A stretch of DNA of 55,531 bases from Alphaproteobacteria bacterium (GTDB taxonomy: Bacteria; Pseudomonadota; Alphaproteobacteria; SMXS01): contig WGNW01000085.1 of NCBI GenBank assembly GCA_016124315.1, forward strand, positions 1 through 55,531, in the 5' to 3' direction. Under the pieces are notes generated by a model. It searched no databases. It was not told where the DNA came from and saw nothing but the letters and a program-made list of their open reading frames with translations. Each line of letters begins with the position of its first letter. Position 1 is the first letter of the stretch. Below, piece by piece: positions 16,740 through 26,404 of this stretch. A program made the translations under genes and the position numbers.

Positions 16740-18203
16740 ATGCCCACCTACAGCACTCCCGGTGTCTACATAGAGGAAATACCCGTATTTCCGCCGTCCG
16801 TGGCGCCCGTCGCCACCGCCATACCGGCGTTCATCGGCTATACCGAGAAGGCGCTCGGCAAGCAGGGCGAGGACCTGACCGATACGGCGGTCCGGATCAC
16901 CTCGCTGCTCGAATACGAGGCCTATTACGGCAAGCCGCCGGTGCAGGACCTGGCCATCAACGTCAACAAGCGCACCACCACCGGGGGCGCGCTGCTGGGC
17001 GTGGCGGTCACCTGGGTCAACAAGCCGTCGGTGCCGGCCCAGTTCCTCCACTATTCCATGCAGCTCTACTTCGCCAATGGCGGCGGCCCCTGCTACATCT
17101 ACTCGGTCGGCGCCTACGGCAACGCCGCCAAGAAGGACTTCACCGACGCCATCACCGCGCTCGAGGCAGTCGACGAGCCGACCCTGCTGGTCTTCCCGGA
17201 CGCCGTGAAGCTCAACGACGCCGACCACGGCTCGGTGGTCGACGGCGCGCTGGCCAGCTGCAACAAGACCCAGGACCGCTTCACCATCGCCGACGTGCGC
17301 AACGCGGTCGCCGGCGGCACCGACGACAACACCAAGGTGACCACCAACTTCCGCTCCAAGGTGACCAGCAACACGGTCGACTTCGTGAAGTACGGCGCCG
17401 CCTACTTCCCCTACATCAACACCAACGTGCCGTTCCGCACCGCCGACGCCAACGTCACCCTGACCACCTTCAACACGGTCAAGGTGGCCGACGACGGCAG
17501 CGAAACGGTCACGGCCGTGCCCAATGCCGCCGGCAAGAAGCTCAACGACGGCACTCTCGACGTGAAGGGCAAGGAGACTGCCGTCTATTCGGCGATCCAG
17601 GCCTTCATCGGCCAGGCCTACGTGACCGTGCCGCCGTCGGGCGCCATGGCCGGCGTCTACGCCAAGGTCGACCGCACCCGCGGCGTCTGGAAGGCGCCGG
17701 CCAACGTCGGCCTCGCCATGGTGGTCGGGCCGGCGGTCAGCGTCACCAACGACCTGCAGGACGGCCTGAACATCGACGCCACCACCGGCAAGTCGGTCAA
17801 CGCCATCCGCGCGTTCTTCGGCAAGGGGACGCTGGTATGGGGCGGCCGGACGCTCGCCGGCAACGACAACGAGTGGCGCTACGTCAACGTGCGGCGCTTC
17901 GCCAACTTCGTCGAGGAATCGGTGGAGAAGGCGATCGGCGCCTTCGTGTTCGAGCCCAACGACGCGAACACCTGGGTCAAGGTCCGCACCATGATCGAGA
18001 ACTTCCTGATCAACCAGTGGCGCGACGGCGCGCTGATGGGCGCCAAGCCCGAGCAGGCGTTCCAGGTCGCCGTCGGCCTCGGCAAGACCATGAGCGCCCA
18101 GGACATCCTCGACGGCTACATGATCGTCGAGGTGCACCTCGCCATCGTCCGGCCGGCCGAGTTCATCGTGCTGCGCTTCATGCAGAAGATGCCGGAAGCC
18201 TGA
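16740..18203 (+). CDS. eCIS contractile tail sheath protein
   Basis: A 487-aa sheath subunit of the phage tail sheath/Pvc2-4 family. It opens with the typical MPTYSTPGVYIEEIPVFPPSVAPVATAIPAFIGYTE segment, has a variable middle domain (~150-290), and ends in the conserved C-terminal handshake region (WVKVRTMIENFLINQWRDGAL, QAFQVAVGLGKTMS, DGYMIVEVHLAIVRPAEFI). Sheath contraction drives the inner tube outward. Only one sheath gene is present, whereas PVC and Afp carry three paralogues. An AGAGGAG ribosome site precedes the ATG. Confidence 0.95.
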   Translation: MPTYSTPGVYIEEIPVFPPSVAPVATAIPAFIGYTEKALGKQGEDLTDTAVRITSLLEYEAYYGKPPVQDLAINVNKRTTTGGALLGVAVTWVNKPSVPAQFLHYSMQLYFANGGGPCYIYSVGAYGNAAKKDFTDAITALEAVDEPTLLVFPDAVKLNDADHGSVVDGALASCNKTQDRFTIADVRNAVAGGTDDNTKVTTNFRSKVTSNTVDFVKYGAAYFPYINTNVPFRTADANVTLTTFNTVKVADDGSETVTAVPNAAGKKLNDGTLDVKGKETAVYSAIQAFIGQAYVTVPPSGAMAGVYAKVDRTRGVWKAPANVGLAMVVGPAVSVTNDLQDGLNIDATTGKSVNAIRAFFGKGTLVWGGRTLAGNDNEWRYVNVRRFANFVEESVEKAIGAFVFEPNDANTWVKVRTMIENFLINQWRDGALMGAKPEQAFQVAVGLGKTMSAQDILDGYMIVEVHLAIVRPAEFIVLRFMQKMPEA

Positions 18204-18233
18204 GCCGCCACCCCGAGTTCATGAGGCAAGAAG

Positions 18234-18665
18234 ATGACTGACTATCCGCTTCCCAAATTCCATTTCCAGGTCCAGTGGGGCGGTGCGCGCATCGGCTTCA
18301 CGGAAATCTCCGGGCTCGACGTCGAGACCGAGGTGATCGAGTACCGCGACGGCGCGCTGCCGGAGTTCTCCAAGATGAAGATCCCGGGGATGCAGAAATT
18401 CCCCAACGTCACCATGAAGCGCGGGATCTTCAAGTCGGACAACGACTACTTCAACTGGTGGAACACCGTGTCGCTCAACACCATCGAGCGGCGCGACGTC
18501 ACCGTGAGCCTGCTCAACGAGGCGCACGAGCCGGTGATGGTCTGGAAGATCAAGAACGCCTGGCCGACCAAGATCGGCTCGACGGACCTGAAGGCCGACG
18601 GCAACGAGATCGCCATCGAGTCCATCGAGCTGGCCCACGACGGACTGTCGATCCAGAACGAGTAG
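18234..18665 (+). CDS. eCIS inner tube protein 1 (T4 gp19-like)
   Basis: A 143-aa tube subunit of the gp19/Pvc1-Pvc5 family: YPLPKFHFQVQWGGARIGF, then EISGLDVETEVIEYRDG, KRGIFKSDNDYFNWWN and DVTVSLLNE. These subunits stack as hexamers to form the inner tube that carries cargo. It lies 30 bp after the sheath gene and is followed by a second, divergent tube gene. Confidence 0.95.
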   Translation: MTDYPLPKFHFQVQWGGARIGFTEISGLDVETEVIEYRDGALPEFSKMKIPGMQKFPNVTMKRGIFKSDNDYFNWWNTVSLNTIERRDVTVSLLNEAHEPVMVWKIKNAWPTKIGSTDLKADGNEIAIESIELAHDGLSIQNE

Positions 18666-18674
18666 CCGGCCGTC

Positions 18675-19115
18675 ATGAGCGTCTACACCCCGCCGGTCGG
18701 ATTCCACTTCAACGCGGCGTTCGACGTCTCGGGCGCGACGGACCGGGATGTCCGTTTCCGCGACGTCTCCGGACTGACCATGGAACTGGAGGAACAGACC
18801 TACAACGAGGGCGGCGAGAACCGCTTCTCGCACAAGTTCCCCGTCCGTGGCCGCTACCCGGACCTGGTGCTGAAGCGCGGCCTGCTGACCGACTCCGGGC
18901 TGCGCCAGTGGGTGCTGGACGCCATCCACAACCTGGTGATCTCGCCGGTCACCGTGTGGGTGAGCCTGCTCGACGAGACCCACGCGCCGCTGCAGACCTA
19001 CACGGTGGTGGGCGCGTGGCCGAAGAAATGGGTGGTCTCGGACTTCAACGCGGAGTCGTCCGAGATCGTCGTGGAGACGCTGGAGCTGTCCTACCAGTAC
19101 TTCCGCGTCGACTGA
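18675..19115 (+). CDS. eCIS inner tube protein 2 (tube initiator-like)
   Basis: A 146-aa gp19-family protein, clearly paralogous to the previous one (FHFNAAFDVSG, VSGLTMELEEQTYNEGGENRF, KRGLLTDSGLRQWVLD) but divergent. In PVC the second tube protein (Pvc5) forms the ring that joins the tube to the hub, and that role is inferred here. The gap to the previous gene is only 9 bp. Confidence 0.93.
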   Translation: MSVYTPPVGFHFNAAFDVSGATDRDVRFRDVSGLTMELEEQTYNEGGENRFSHKFPVRGRYPDLVLKRGLLTDSGLRQWVLDAIHNLVISPVTVWVSLLDETHAPLQTYTVVGAWPKKWVVSDFNAESSEIVVETLELSYQYFRVD

Positions 19116-19125
19116 GAGGGGGACC

Positions 19126-19311
19126 ATGCCGGTATTCATCAACGAGGTCGTCATCCGGGCGAGCGTCGAGCCGGCGGCCGGCCGGTCGAGCGCGCCGCCG
19201 GGCCAGCCGGCGGGCGACGAACCGGTCGACCGCAAGGCGCTGATCGCCGAGGTGAAGCAGGCGGTGATGGACTATCTGGAGCGCGAGCTCGACCGGATCG
19301 GGGAGCGCTGA
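19126..19311 (+). CDS. DUF5908 family small eCIS protein (Pvc6-like)
   Basis: A 61-aa protein. It opens MPVFINEVVIRASVEP, the N-terminal motif of the DUF5908 family, followed by a Pro/Gly spacer and an amphipathic C-terminal helix (LIAEVKQAVMDYLERELDRI). It sits in the conserved place between tube and LysM genes, with GAGGGGG before the ATG. Small proteins of this kind are thought to be eCIS accessory parts; the function is not established. Confidence 0.85.
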   Translation: MPVFINEVVIRASVEPAAGRSSAPPGQPAGDEPVDRKALIAEVKQAVMDYLERELDRIGER

Positions 19312-19314
19312 GCG

Positions 19315-20022
19315 ATGGACGGCGCGCTGCTCAAGCTGACCATCATCCCCTTCGAGGATTCCGAGGGCGCCATGGGTCCGCCCGCCGGGCCGCCCTTCAT
19401 CGTCCAGTTCAATCCCGAAACCTACACCGACACCACCGAGTTCAAGTACGGGCCGGACGATCCGCCGCAGGGCTCGGCGGGCTCGGAAGCCAAGTTCGAG
19501 CGGGTCAATCCCAAGAAGTACAGCTTCGAGCTGATGCTGGACGGCACCGGAGTGTCGCCCGCGCCGCCGCCCGCGGGCGCGCTCGACGCGGTGGCGCCGT
19601 CGACCGGACTGTCGGTGGTGGCGCAGATCGAGCTGTTCAAGCTGACCGTCGGCTTCAGCGGCAACGTGCACCGGCCGCGCTTCCTGATGCTGGTCTGGGG
19701 CCGCCTGCTGGTGACCACGGTGTTGGAGAGCTACTCCATCGCCTACAAGCTGTTCTCGCCTGCCGGCCTGCCGCTGCGCGCCACCATGTCGGTGACGTTC
19801 CGCGAGCACACGCCCAAGGGCTTCGGCGAGCTGCTGAAGAACCTCGCCTCGCCCGACATCAACCACGCCCACCAGGTGCTGGAGGGCGAGCGGCTGCCCG
19901 ACGTCGTCTACGCCGTCTACAAGGACCCGGCCTATTACATGGCCGTCGCCGAAGCCAACGAGCTGGACACCGTGCGCGCGCTTGCGCCGGGCAGCGCGAT
20001 CTATCTGCCGCGGGTGAGGTAG
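19315..20022 (+). CDS. eCIS LysM-type tube/baseplate adaptor (Pvc7-like)
   Basis: A 235-aa protein with the CIS tube/adaptor domain (PPFIVQFNPETYTDTTEFKY, LMLDGTGV, RFLMLVWGRLLVTTVLESY) and a C-terminal LysM-like module (DPAYYMAVAEANELDTVRAL...IYLPRV). In characterised systems this protein forms a ring between the tube initiator and the hub. It starts 3 bp after the previous stop. Confidence 0.92.
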   Translation: MDGALLKLTIIPFEDSEGAMGPPAGPPFIVQFNPETYTDTTEFKYGPDDPPQGSAGSEAKFERVNPKKYSFELMLDGTGVSPAPPPAGALDAVAPSTGLSVVAQIELFKLTVGFSGNVHRPRFLMLVWGRLLVTTVLESYSIAYKLFSPAGLPLRATMSVTFREHTPKGFGELLKNLASPDINHAHQVLEGERLPDVVYAVYKDPAYYMAVAEANELDTVRALAPGSAIYLPRVR

Positions 20023-20025
20023 GCG

Positions 20026-21765
20026 ATGCTCGACGCGCTCGACAGCAAGCCCACCAACCTCACCACCTTCACGGTCAAGGCCGGCGGACAGGCGCTGGGC
20101 GCCGAGTACGAGATCGCCTCCATCGAGGTCCGGCGCGAGGTGAACCGGGTGCCGAAGGCCACCCTCGTGCTGGTCGACGGCGACGCCTCGGCCCAGACCT
20201 TCGCCACCTCCGAGGAAGAGACGCTGGTCCCGGGCACGGAGATCGAGATCCTGGGCGGCTACTCGTCGGAGGAGACCACACTGTTCAAGGGTGTGATCAC
20301 CCGCCACCGCATCGAGGTGGGGCGGCGCGGCGGCTCGTTTCTCACCGTCGAGGCGCGCGACCCGGTGTTCCGCATGACCATCGGGCGGCGGTCGCGCAAC
20401 TTCAGCGACGTGACCGACTCCGACGTGATCGAACAGATCATCGGCCTCAACCAGGGACTGACCGCCGACGTCACCGCCACCAGCGTCACCCATCCGCAGA
20501 TCGTCCAGCACCAGGTCAGCGACTGGGACTTCATCGTCATGCGCGCCGAGATGGCGGGGCACGCGGTGATCTGCGTCGACGGCAAGGTCTCGGTCGGGCC
20601 TCCGGCCGTGGCCGGGGCGGCCGAGGTCACGGCCGCCTTCGGGCAGGGCCTGTTCTCGGCCGACCTGGAGCTCGACGCGGAAACCCAGTTCACCTCGGTC
20701 GAGACCGGCGCCTGGGACATGGCCAACCAGGAGCTGGTGACGACCCAGGCCGACGACGCGGCCACGCCCGGTCCGGGCAACATTCCCGGTTCGGACCTGG
20801 CGAACGCCGGCGGGGTGGGCGAGGCGCTGCGCCACGACGGCGCGCTCGACCAGTCCATGCTCGACCAGTGGGCCGCCGCCGCCATGGGCCGCGCCCGGCG
20901 TTCGGCGGTGCGCGGCAAGGTGCGCGTGCAGGGCAACGCGGCGCTGGTGCCGGGCGTGCTGGTCGAGCTGGGCGGGCTGGGCGCGCGCTTCAACGGCCTC
21001 GGCCTCGTTTCGGGCGTGCGCCACAGGCTGGGCGCGGGTGACTGGGAGAGCGAGGTGATCATCGGCTCGGATCCCAAGCCGCACGCCGAGCGCTACCAGG
21101 TCGCCGCGCCTGGTGCCTCGGGAACGATCCCGCCGGTTCGCGGCCTGCAGATCGGCGTGGTCGCCGCGCTGGAGAGCGATCCGGCCGGCGAGGACCGCAT
21201 CCAGATCAGGCTGCCGTCCATCACCGAGACCGACGGGCTGGTCTGGGCGCGCCAGGCGCTGCTCGACGCCGGCGACAGCCGCAGCACCTCGTTCAAGCCG
21301 GAGGTGGGCGACGAGGTCGTGGTCGGGTTCCTCAACGACGACCCGCGCTATCCGGTGGTGCTGGGCGCGCTCCATTCCAGCGCCAAGCCCAACCCGATCC
21401 CCGGCACCAACGACAACCACGAGAAGGCCATCGTCACCCGCTCGGGCATGCGCCTGCACTGGAACGACGACAAGGTCGTCGCGACCATCGATACGCCCGC
21501 TGGCAACAGGATCGTCCTGTCCGAGGACGACACGTCGATCCTGGTCGAGGACCAGAACGGCAACAAGCTGGAGCTGAACGCGGACGGCATCGCCATGGAA
21601 AGCGCGAAGGACATCAAGCTGAAGGCCACGGGCGACGTGAAGATCGAGGGCGTCAACGTGGAGGTGAAGGCGTCGGCCAGCTTCAAGGCGGAAGGATCGG
21701 GCGGCGCGGAACTCAAGTCCAGCGCCAGCACCGTCGTCAAGGGCTCGCTGGTGCAGATCAACTGA
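20026..21765 (+). CDS. eCIS VgrG/phage late control D-like hub and spike (Pvc8-like)
   Basis: A 579-aa hub protein. The N-terminal ~360 residues are the gp27-like hub (DFIVMRAEMAGHAVICVDG; RHRLGAGDWESEVIIG). An OB-fold of the gp5 type follows (GLQIGVVAALESDPAGEDRIQIRLPSI; VVVGFLNDDPRYPVVLGALH). The end is a short beta-helical spike with repeated K-x-E/D-x strands (residues ~500-579: AKDIKLKATGDVKIEGVNVE). It forms the trimeric piercing spike under the tube and takes the PAAR tip encoded next. Confidence 0.94.
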   Translation: MLDALDSKPTNLTTFTVKAGGQALGAEYEIASIEVRREVNRVPKATLVLVDGDASAQTFATSEEETLVPGTEIEILGGYSSEETTLFKGVITRHRIEVGRRGGSFLTVEARDPVFRMTIGRRSRNFSDVTDSDVIEQIIGLNQGLTADVTATSVTHPQIVQHQVSDWDFIVMRAEMAGHAVICVDGKVSVGPPAVAGAAEVTAAFGQGLFSADLELDAETQFTSVETGAWDMANQELVTTQADDAATPGPGNIPGSDLANAGGVGEALRHDGALDQSMLDQWAAAAMGRARRSAVRGKVRVQGNAALVPGVLVELGGLGARFNGLGLVSGVRHRLGAGDWESEVIIGSDPKPHAERYQVAAPGASGTIPPVRGLQIGVVAALESDPAGEDRIQIRLPSITETDGLVWARQALLDAGDSRSTSFKPEVGDEVVVGFLNDDPRYPVVLGALHSSAKPNPIPGTNDNHEKAIVTRSGMRLHWNDDKVVATIDTPAGNRIVLSEDDTSILVEDQNGNKLELNADGIAMESAKDIKLKATGDVKIEGVNVEVKASASFKAEGSGGAELKSSASTVVKGSLVQIN

Positions 21766-21778
21766 AGGACCCAAGGAC

Positions 21779-22066
21779 ATGCCGCCCGCCGCACGCATCG
21801 CCGACTTCCACGCCTGCCCCATGGTGACCGCACAGGTGCCCCATGTGGGCGGTCCGGTGATCGGGCCGGGCGCCGCCACCGTGCTGATCGGCGGCATGCC
21901 GGCGGCGGTCGTCGGCGACAGCGTCACCTGCGCGGGGCCGCCCGACACCATCGTGGCCGGTTCGTCGTCGGTGACGATCGGCGGCAAGCCGGCGGCGCGG
22001 GTCGGCGACAGCACCGCCCATGGCGGCAGCATCGTCGTCGGCGATTTCACCGTGATGATCGGCTGA
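21779..22066 (+). CDS. PAAR-domain spike tip protein (Pvc10-like)
   Basis: A 95-aa stand-alone PAAR protein with the expected repeats (PAARIADFHACP, GGPVIGPGAATVLIGGMPAAVVGD, GKPAARVGDSTAHGG) and the His/Cys residues used for zinc binding. It caps the VgrG-like spike with a sharp cone. It carries no C-terminal toxin extension. Confidence 0.94.
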   Translation: MPPAARIADFHACPMVTAQVPHVGGPVIGPGAATVLIGGMPAAVVGDSVTCAGPPDTIVAGSSSVTIGGKPAARVGDSTAHGGSIVVGDFTVMIG

Positions 22067-22077
22067 GGGAGCGCGGC

Positions 22078-22476
22078 ATGGCCATCGAGGATCCCTTCAT
22101 CGGTACCGGCTGGAGCTTTCCGCCGTCGTTCGACAAGAAGGCCGCCGCCGTGACCATGAGCAGCGGCATCCGCGACATCGAGGAAAGCCTGCGGATCATC
22201 TTCACCACCGCGCTGGGCGAGCGGATCATGAACCCGCTGTTCGGCTGCGCCCTCGACGACAGCGTGTTCGAGGTGATGAACGCATCCCGCCTCGCCTACA
22301 TCGAGAACCTGATCCGCACGGCGATCATCTACCACGAGGCGCGCATCGACGCCGATCAGGTGACGGTGGAGCCGGACCAGGTCGCCGGCCTGCTGCTGAT
22401 CGGCGTGGGCTACAAGGTGCGCGGCTCCAATTCGCGCTTCAATTTCGTCTATCCCTACTACCTGAACGAGGGCTGA
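22078..22476 (+). CDS. gp25-like baseplate wedge protein (Pvc9-like)
   Basis: A 132-aa protein of the GPW/gp25 family (FIGTGWSFPPSF, SGIRDIEESLRIIFTTALGERIMNPLFGC, ending YPYYLNEG). In contractile machines gp25 links the baseplate to the first sheath ring. The order VgrG-PAAR-gp25 differs slightly from PVC, where gp25 precedes PAAR. Confidence 0.94.
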   Translation: MAIEDPFIGTGWSFPPSFDKKAAAVTMSSGIRDIEESLRIIFTTALGERIMNPLFGCALDDSVFEVMNASRLAYIENLIRTAIIYHEARIDADQVTVEPDQVAGLLLIGVGYKVRGSNSRFNFVYPYYLNEG

Positions 22477-22480
22477 GACC

Positions 22481-25400
22481 GTGGCCGAGCCCTGCGCCAA
22501 GCGAAATCCCCTCGTCCGGTCGGGCATGACCCAGGACGGTCGCCGGCGCGCCGAGCTGGCCACCGACTATTTCCTGCCCGACGAGCGCGGCCTGGCCGAC
22601 CTGGTGCTGTTCGGCCAGCGCTTCGCGCGGCACATCCAGTATTACGACGCGGGCAACGCCAAGGCGGGCGACTGGAGCGCCTTCTTCGAGAGCGACGTGA
22701 CCGCGAGCCTCGCGGCGTTGGCCAGGCTGCCGGTCGACGCCTTCCGCAGCTTCCTGCTCGACCTGGAAACCTGGCTGAAGGCCGACCCGGCGCGCGATCC
22801 GGGGCAGCTTGCCGCCCATGCCAAGCTGGGCTTCCACCTGCCCGTGGTGCTGCTGCAGGTCGCCGGCGCCCGGCACGAGCGGCTGCCCGGCAACCACCCG
22901 TTCGTGCCGGTGATGATCGATCTGGCCGCCCGCGACCTGGCGGACCCGCTGACCGGCCTGATCGCCTGGTACAAGGGCGCCGTCGACGTGGGCGTGCCCA
23001 ACAAGTCGATCTTCGACGACACGCCGCTGGCGATGGCCGACTACAACGTCGACGGCGCGCCCGGCGACACGCGGGTGCGGCTGTCCTCCACCATCGCGTC
23101 GGCCATTGCCGGCCAGCCGCGGTTCTCGCAGGCGCCGGTGCCGGACCTGCTGCTGTCGCAGATTCCGCCGGGCACGTGGGCGGACCTCTATGCCGCCACC
23201 GCGGCGGACCCGTCGCCCTACCTGGACGCCATCGGCTCGGCCAACGAGCGCTACGAGCAGATCTACGACGCACTCACCTACAATTTGCTGAGCACGGCCG
23301 TCGAGCGCATCTTCCAGGCACTGGAACGCATCCGCCGCGACGCGGCCGACTACCTCGACGCCTCGCTGCGGGACTTCGCCGAGCACACGCCGCATTACGG
23401 GCTCTGGCTGGCCTTCCTGCAGCTGTTCGAGCACGCGCAGGGCGAGATGAACGCCTTCACCGGGCGGCACCTGGACTTCTATTTCCGCGAGGTGCTGCGC
23501 CTCGACAACCGGGCGGCGACGCCGGACAAGGTCCACCTGCTGTTCGAACTGGCCAAGGGCCAGACGGCGCACCTGCTGGGCGCCGGCACCCTGTTCCGCG
23601 CCGGCAAGGACGCGCTGGGCCGGCCGCTGTCCTATGCGCTGGAGAACGACACCGTCGTCAACCGGGCGAGCGTCGCCGAGCTGCGCGGCCTGCAGGTGGT
23701 GGCGGGCGGCACGCCTTCGGCGCCCACCCAGACGCCGCTCGCCGCGCTCGCCGTCCGCTCGCGGGACGGTTTCGGCGAGGTCGAACTGGCCAAGGACGAC
23801 CCCACCTGGCCGCCCTTCGGGCCGACGGCCAGCCCGGCGGCGCGGGTGGGATTCGCCGTTGCCGACCGCAAACTGTTCCTGCGCGAGGGCGCGCGCGTCG
23901 TCACCATCCGGGCCGAGCTGAAATCGGCCGTCACCGCATCCGGCGTCTCGCCGCGCTGGGTCGTGCGGCTGAGCGGCGACAAGGGCTGGTTCGTGCTGAG
24001 CGGCACCGCGAAGATCAAGACGGTGATCGACAACAGCTACACCGAGCCGCCGGAGGACGGCGAGGAAGAGGCGCCCTCCAGGGGCCGGCAGCAGGCGGGC
24101 GCCCAGAAGGCCATCGCCGGCCGGAAGAACGCGAAGCCCGGCCGGGCCAGCGGCAAGGGAGACAGCTTCATTGACTTCTTCGCTTCGGAAAAGCAGGCCG
24201 GCGGCAGGGCCGGGTCCGGCGCCCGCGAGGAAGCACGCGGCGGCAAGGACTCCGGCAAGAGGCCCGTCAAGCCGATCCACATCATGGAGATCACCGTCAG
24301 CCTGGATGCGGAAGACCCGCCGGTGATCCCGGTCGACGCCAAGCTGCACGGCACCGACTACGAGCCGGGCGTGCCGGTGATCGAGGTGGCGTTCGATTTC
24401 ACCGCGGCAGCCGCCTCGCGCGCCTTCGCCGTGCTGCGCGACGCCAGGACCAACCGGGTGACGCTGAAGACCGAAGCCTCCGGCCTGAAGAACTTGATGG
24501 TAGTCGCCGGCGGCGGCGTGGCCGACGCGGCCAAGCCCTTCGCGCCGTTCGGCGCCCAGCCGCGCAGCGGCGCGCCGCTGGTCATCGGCTCGTCGGAAAT
24601 CTTCTCCAAGTCCATCGCCGATTTCGGCCTCACGGTGGACTGGGAGACGCCCTACACCAGCACCGGCTTCTTCTGGACGCGGTCGGCCGACAGCTACAAC
24701 GCCGCGGAGGCGGTGCTGTCCGGCGGCAAATGGCTGACGGTCGCGTCCGGCCGCACGGCCAAGTCGCGCTACGGCCGGGCCCGCCCGAAGCGGACCGGCA
24801 CCGACATCGCGCTTGGCGAGACCGACGCCGAGGTGCCGATGCGGGGAGCCTCGCTGATCGACGGACTGGCCGAGCAGAGCATCGACAACCCGGCGCTCGA
24901 CGTCACCGCCGTCAACGGCTTCGTGCGGCTGAAGCTGCCCTACGATTTCGGCCACGCCGCATACGTGGTGGAGAACACGAGGGCGCTGATCGGCATGTCG
25001 GGCGGCACCGCCTATGCGCCGCGGTCGGGCATCAACACCTACACGCCGGCGAGCGGCTCGGGGCAGCTGCCCCGCGAGCCCTACAACCCGGTGATCACCC
25101 GCATCGAGGCCGCCTACGAGACCAGCCGCGATCCGGTGCAGGGCTTCGCGCTGCTGCATCCGTTCGGCCTGTCGGACGGGACCGCGGACCGGCGGCTGTT
25201 CCCGGCGTTCCCGTTCGAGGGCGCCCTGCTGGTCGGGGTGAAGGATTTCGGTCCGCCGGCGCGGCTGACCCTGCTGGTGCAGGTCGCCGACGGCACGGGC
25301 GATCCGCTCAAGCATGCGCCCGACCTGCAGTTCGCCTATCTGGACGGCGACAGCTGGACCGCGTTCGAGCCGCAGGACGTGGACGACAAGACCGGCGATT

Positions 25401-26404
25401 TCTCCGGTTCCGGCGTGCTCGGCCTCAACGTGCCCGAGCAGGCCGACACGGCGCACGGCATCCTGCCCGACGGGCTGCACTGGATCCGGATTTCCGCCGC
25501 CAAGGATTCGGACGCGCTCAACCGCCTGCTGTCCGTCGACGCCCAGGCGGCGAGGGCCGCCTTCGTCGACGCCGGCAACGACCCGGCGTTCCTGGAGACG
25601 CCGCTGCCGGCGGGCACGATCTCCAAGCTGGTGGTGCCGGACCTGGCCATCAAGAAGATCGTCCAGCCCTACAGCTCGTTCGACGGCAGGCCGCGCGAAA
25701 CATCGGACGCCTTCGCCGTCCGGGTCAGCGAGCGGCTGCGCCACAAGGACCGGGCGGTGACCATGTGGGACTACGAGGCGCTGGTGCTGGAGGCATTCCC
25801 CCGGCTCTACCGGGTAAAGTGCCTGGGCACCACCGAGCTGCGCCGTAACGCCCAGAACGTCATCGTCGCCGACGACGAGCTGATGCCCGGCGCGGTGACG
25901 GTGGTGACGGTGCCGTGGACCCACGGCCAGAACACGCGCGATCCGCTGCGCCCCTACACCGACCAGGCGACGCTGACGGCGGTCGACGCGTTCTTGCGCA
26001 AGCGCGTCTCGCCGTTCGTGCGGCTGGAGGTGCAGAACCCCAAGTTCGAGGAGGTGCAGGTCGACTTCAAGGTCCGCTTCCGGCCCGGGATCGGCGACAT
26101 CGCCTTCTACAAGGATGAACTGAACAAGGCGGTGATCGGCTTCCTGACGCCGTGGGCGCAGCCCGGCGGCGGCGACATCACCTTCGGCGGCAAGCTGTGG
26201 AAGTCGTCGATCATCGATTTCGTCGAGGAGCGGCCGGAGGTCGACTACGTGACCGACTTCCGCCTGTTCCACAAGATCGACGTCGACGCGACGCCCGGGG
26301 CCTGGAGCCCCGTCGACGTGGAGGTGATCGAGACCACCACGGCGCGCTCCATCCTGGTGTCCGCCGCGCGCCATACCATCAACGAAGTGCCCGGCAATGC
26401 TTGA
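22481..26404 (+). CDS. eCIS giant baseplate wedge protein (Pvc11-like, baseplate J/gp6)
   Basis: A 1307-aa protein starting at GTG, 4 bp after the gp25 gene. The N-terminal region (RRRAELATDYFLPDERGLADLVLFGQRFA) and the C-terminal baseplate-J region (RVSERLRHKDRAVTMWDYEALVLEAFPRLYRVKCL, FDGRPRETSDAFAVR) identify it as the Pvc11/Afp11-type wedge protein. Residues ~525-597 are an unusual low-complexity Gly/Lys/Arg/Ala-rich insertion. It pairs with the next gene product to form the baseplate wedge and overlaps that gene by 8 bp. Confidence 0.9.
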   Translation: MAEPCAKRNPLVRSGMTQDGRRRAELATDYFLPDERGLADLVLFGQRFARHIQYYDAGNAKAGDWSAFFESDVTASLAALARLPVDAFRSFLLDLETWLKADPARDPGQLAAHAKLGFHLPVVLLQVAGARHERLPGNHPFVPVMIDLAARDLADPLTGLIAWYKGAVDVGVPNKSIFDDTPLAMADYNVDGAPGDTRVRLSSTIASAIAGQPRFSQAPVPDLLLSQIPPGTWADLYAATAADPSPYLDAIGSANERYEQIYDALTYNLLSTAVERIFQALERIRRDAADYLDASLRDFAEHTPHYGLWLAFLQLFEHAQGEMNAFTGRHLDFYFREVLRLDNRAATPDKVHLLFELAKGQTAHLLGAGTLFRAGKDALGRPLSYALENDTVVNRASVAELRGLQVVAGGTPSAPTQTPLAALAVRSRDGFGEVELAKDDPTWPPFGPTASPAARVGFAVADRKLFLREGARVVTIRAELKSAVTASGVSPRWVVRLSGDKGWFVLSGTAKIKTVIDNSYTEPPEDGEEEAPSRGRQQAGAQKAIAGRKNAKPGRASGKGDSFIDFFASEKQAGGRAGSGAREEARGGKDSGKRPVKPIHIMEITVSLDAEDPPVIPVDAKLHGTDYEPGVPVIEVAFDFTAAAASRAFAVLRDARTNRVTLKTEASGLKNLMVVAGGGVADAAKPFAPFGAQPRSGAPLVIGSSEIFSKSIADFGLTVDWETPYTSTGFFWTRSADSYNAAEAVLSGGKWLTVASGRTAKSRYGRARPKRTGTDIALGETDAEVPMRGASLIDGLAEQSIDNPALDVTAVNGFVRLKLPYDFGHAAYVVENTRALIGMSGGTAYAPRSGINTYTPASGSGQLPREPYNPVITRIEAAYETSRDPVQGFALLHPFGLSDGTADRRLFPAFPFEGALLVGVKDFGPPARLTLLVQVADGTGDPLKHAPDLQFAYLDGDSWTAFEPQDVDDKTGDFSGSGVLGLNVPEQADTAHGILPDGLHWIRISAAKDSDALNRLLSVDAQAARAAFVDAGNDPAFLETPLPAGTISKLVVPDLAIKKIVQPYSSFDGRPRETSDAFAVRVSERLRHKDRAVTMWDYEALVLEAFPRLYRVKCLGTTELRRNAQNVIVADDELMPGAVTVVTVPWTHGQNTRDPLRPYTDQATLTAVDAFLRKRVSPFVRLEVQNPKFEEVQVDFKVRFRPGIGDIAFYKDELNKAVIGFLTPWAQPGGGDITFGGKLWKSSIIDFVEERPEVDYVTDFRLFHKIDVDATPGAWSPVDVEVIETTTARSILVSAARHTINEVPGNA

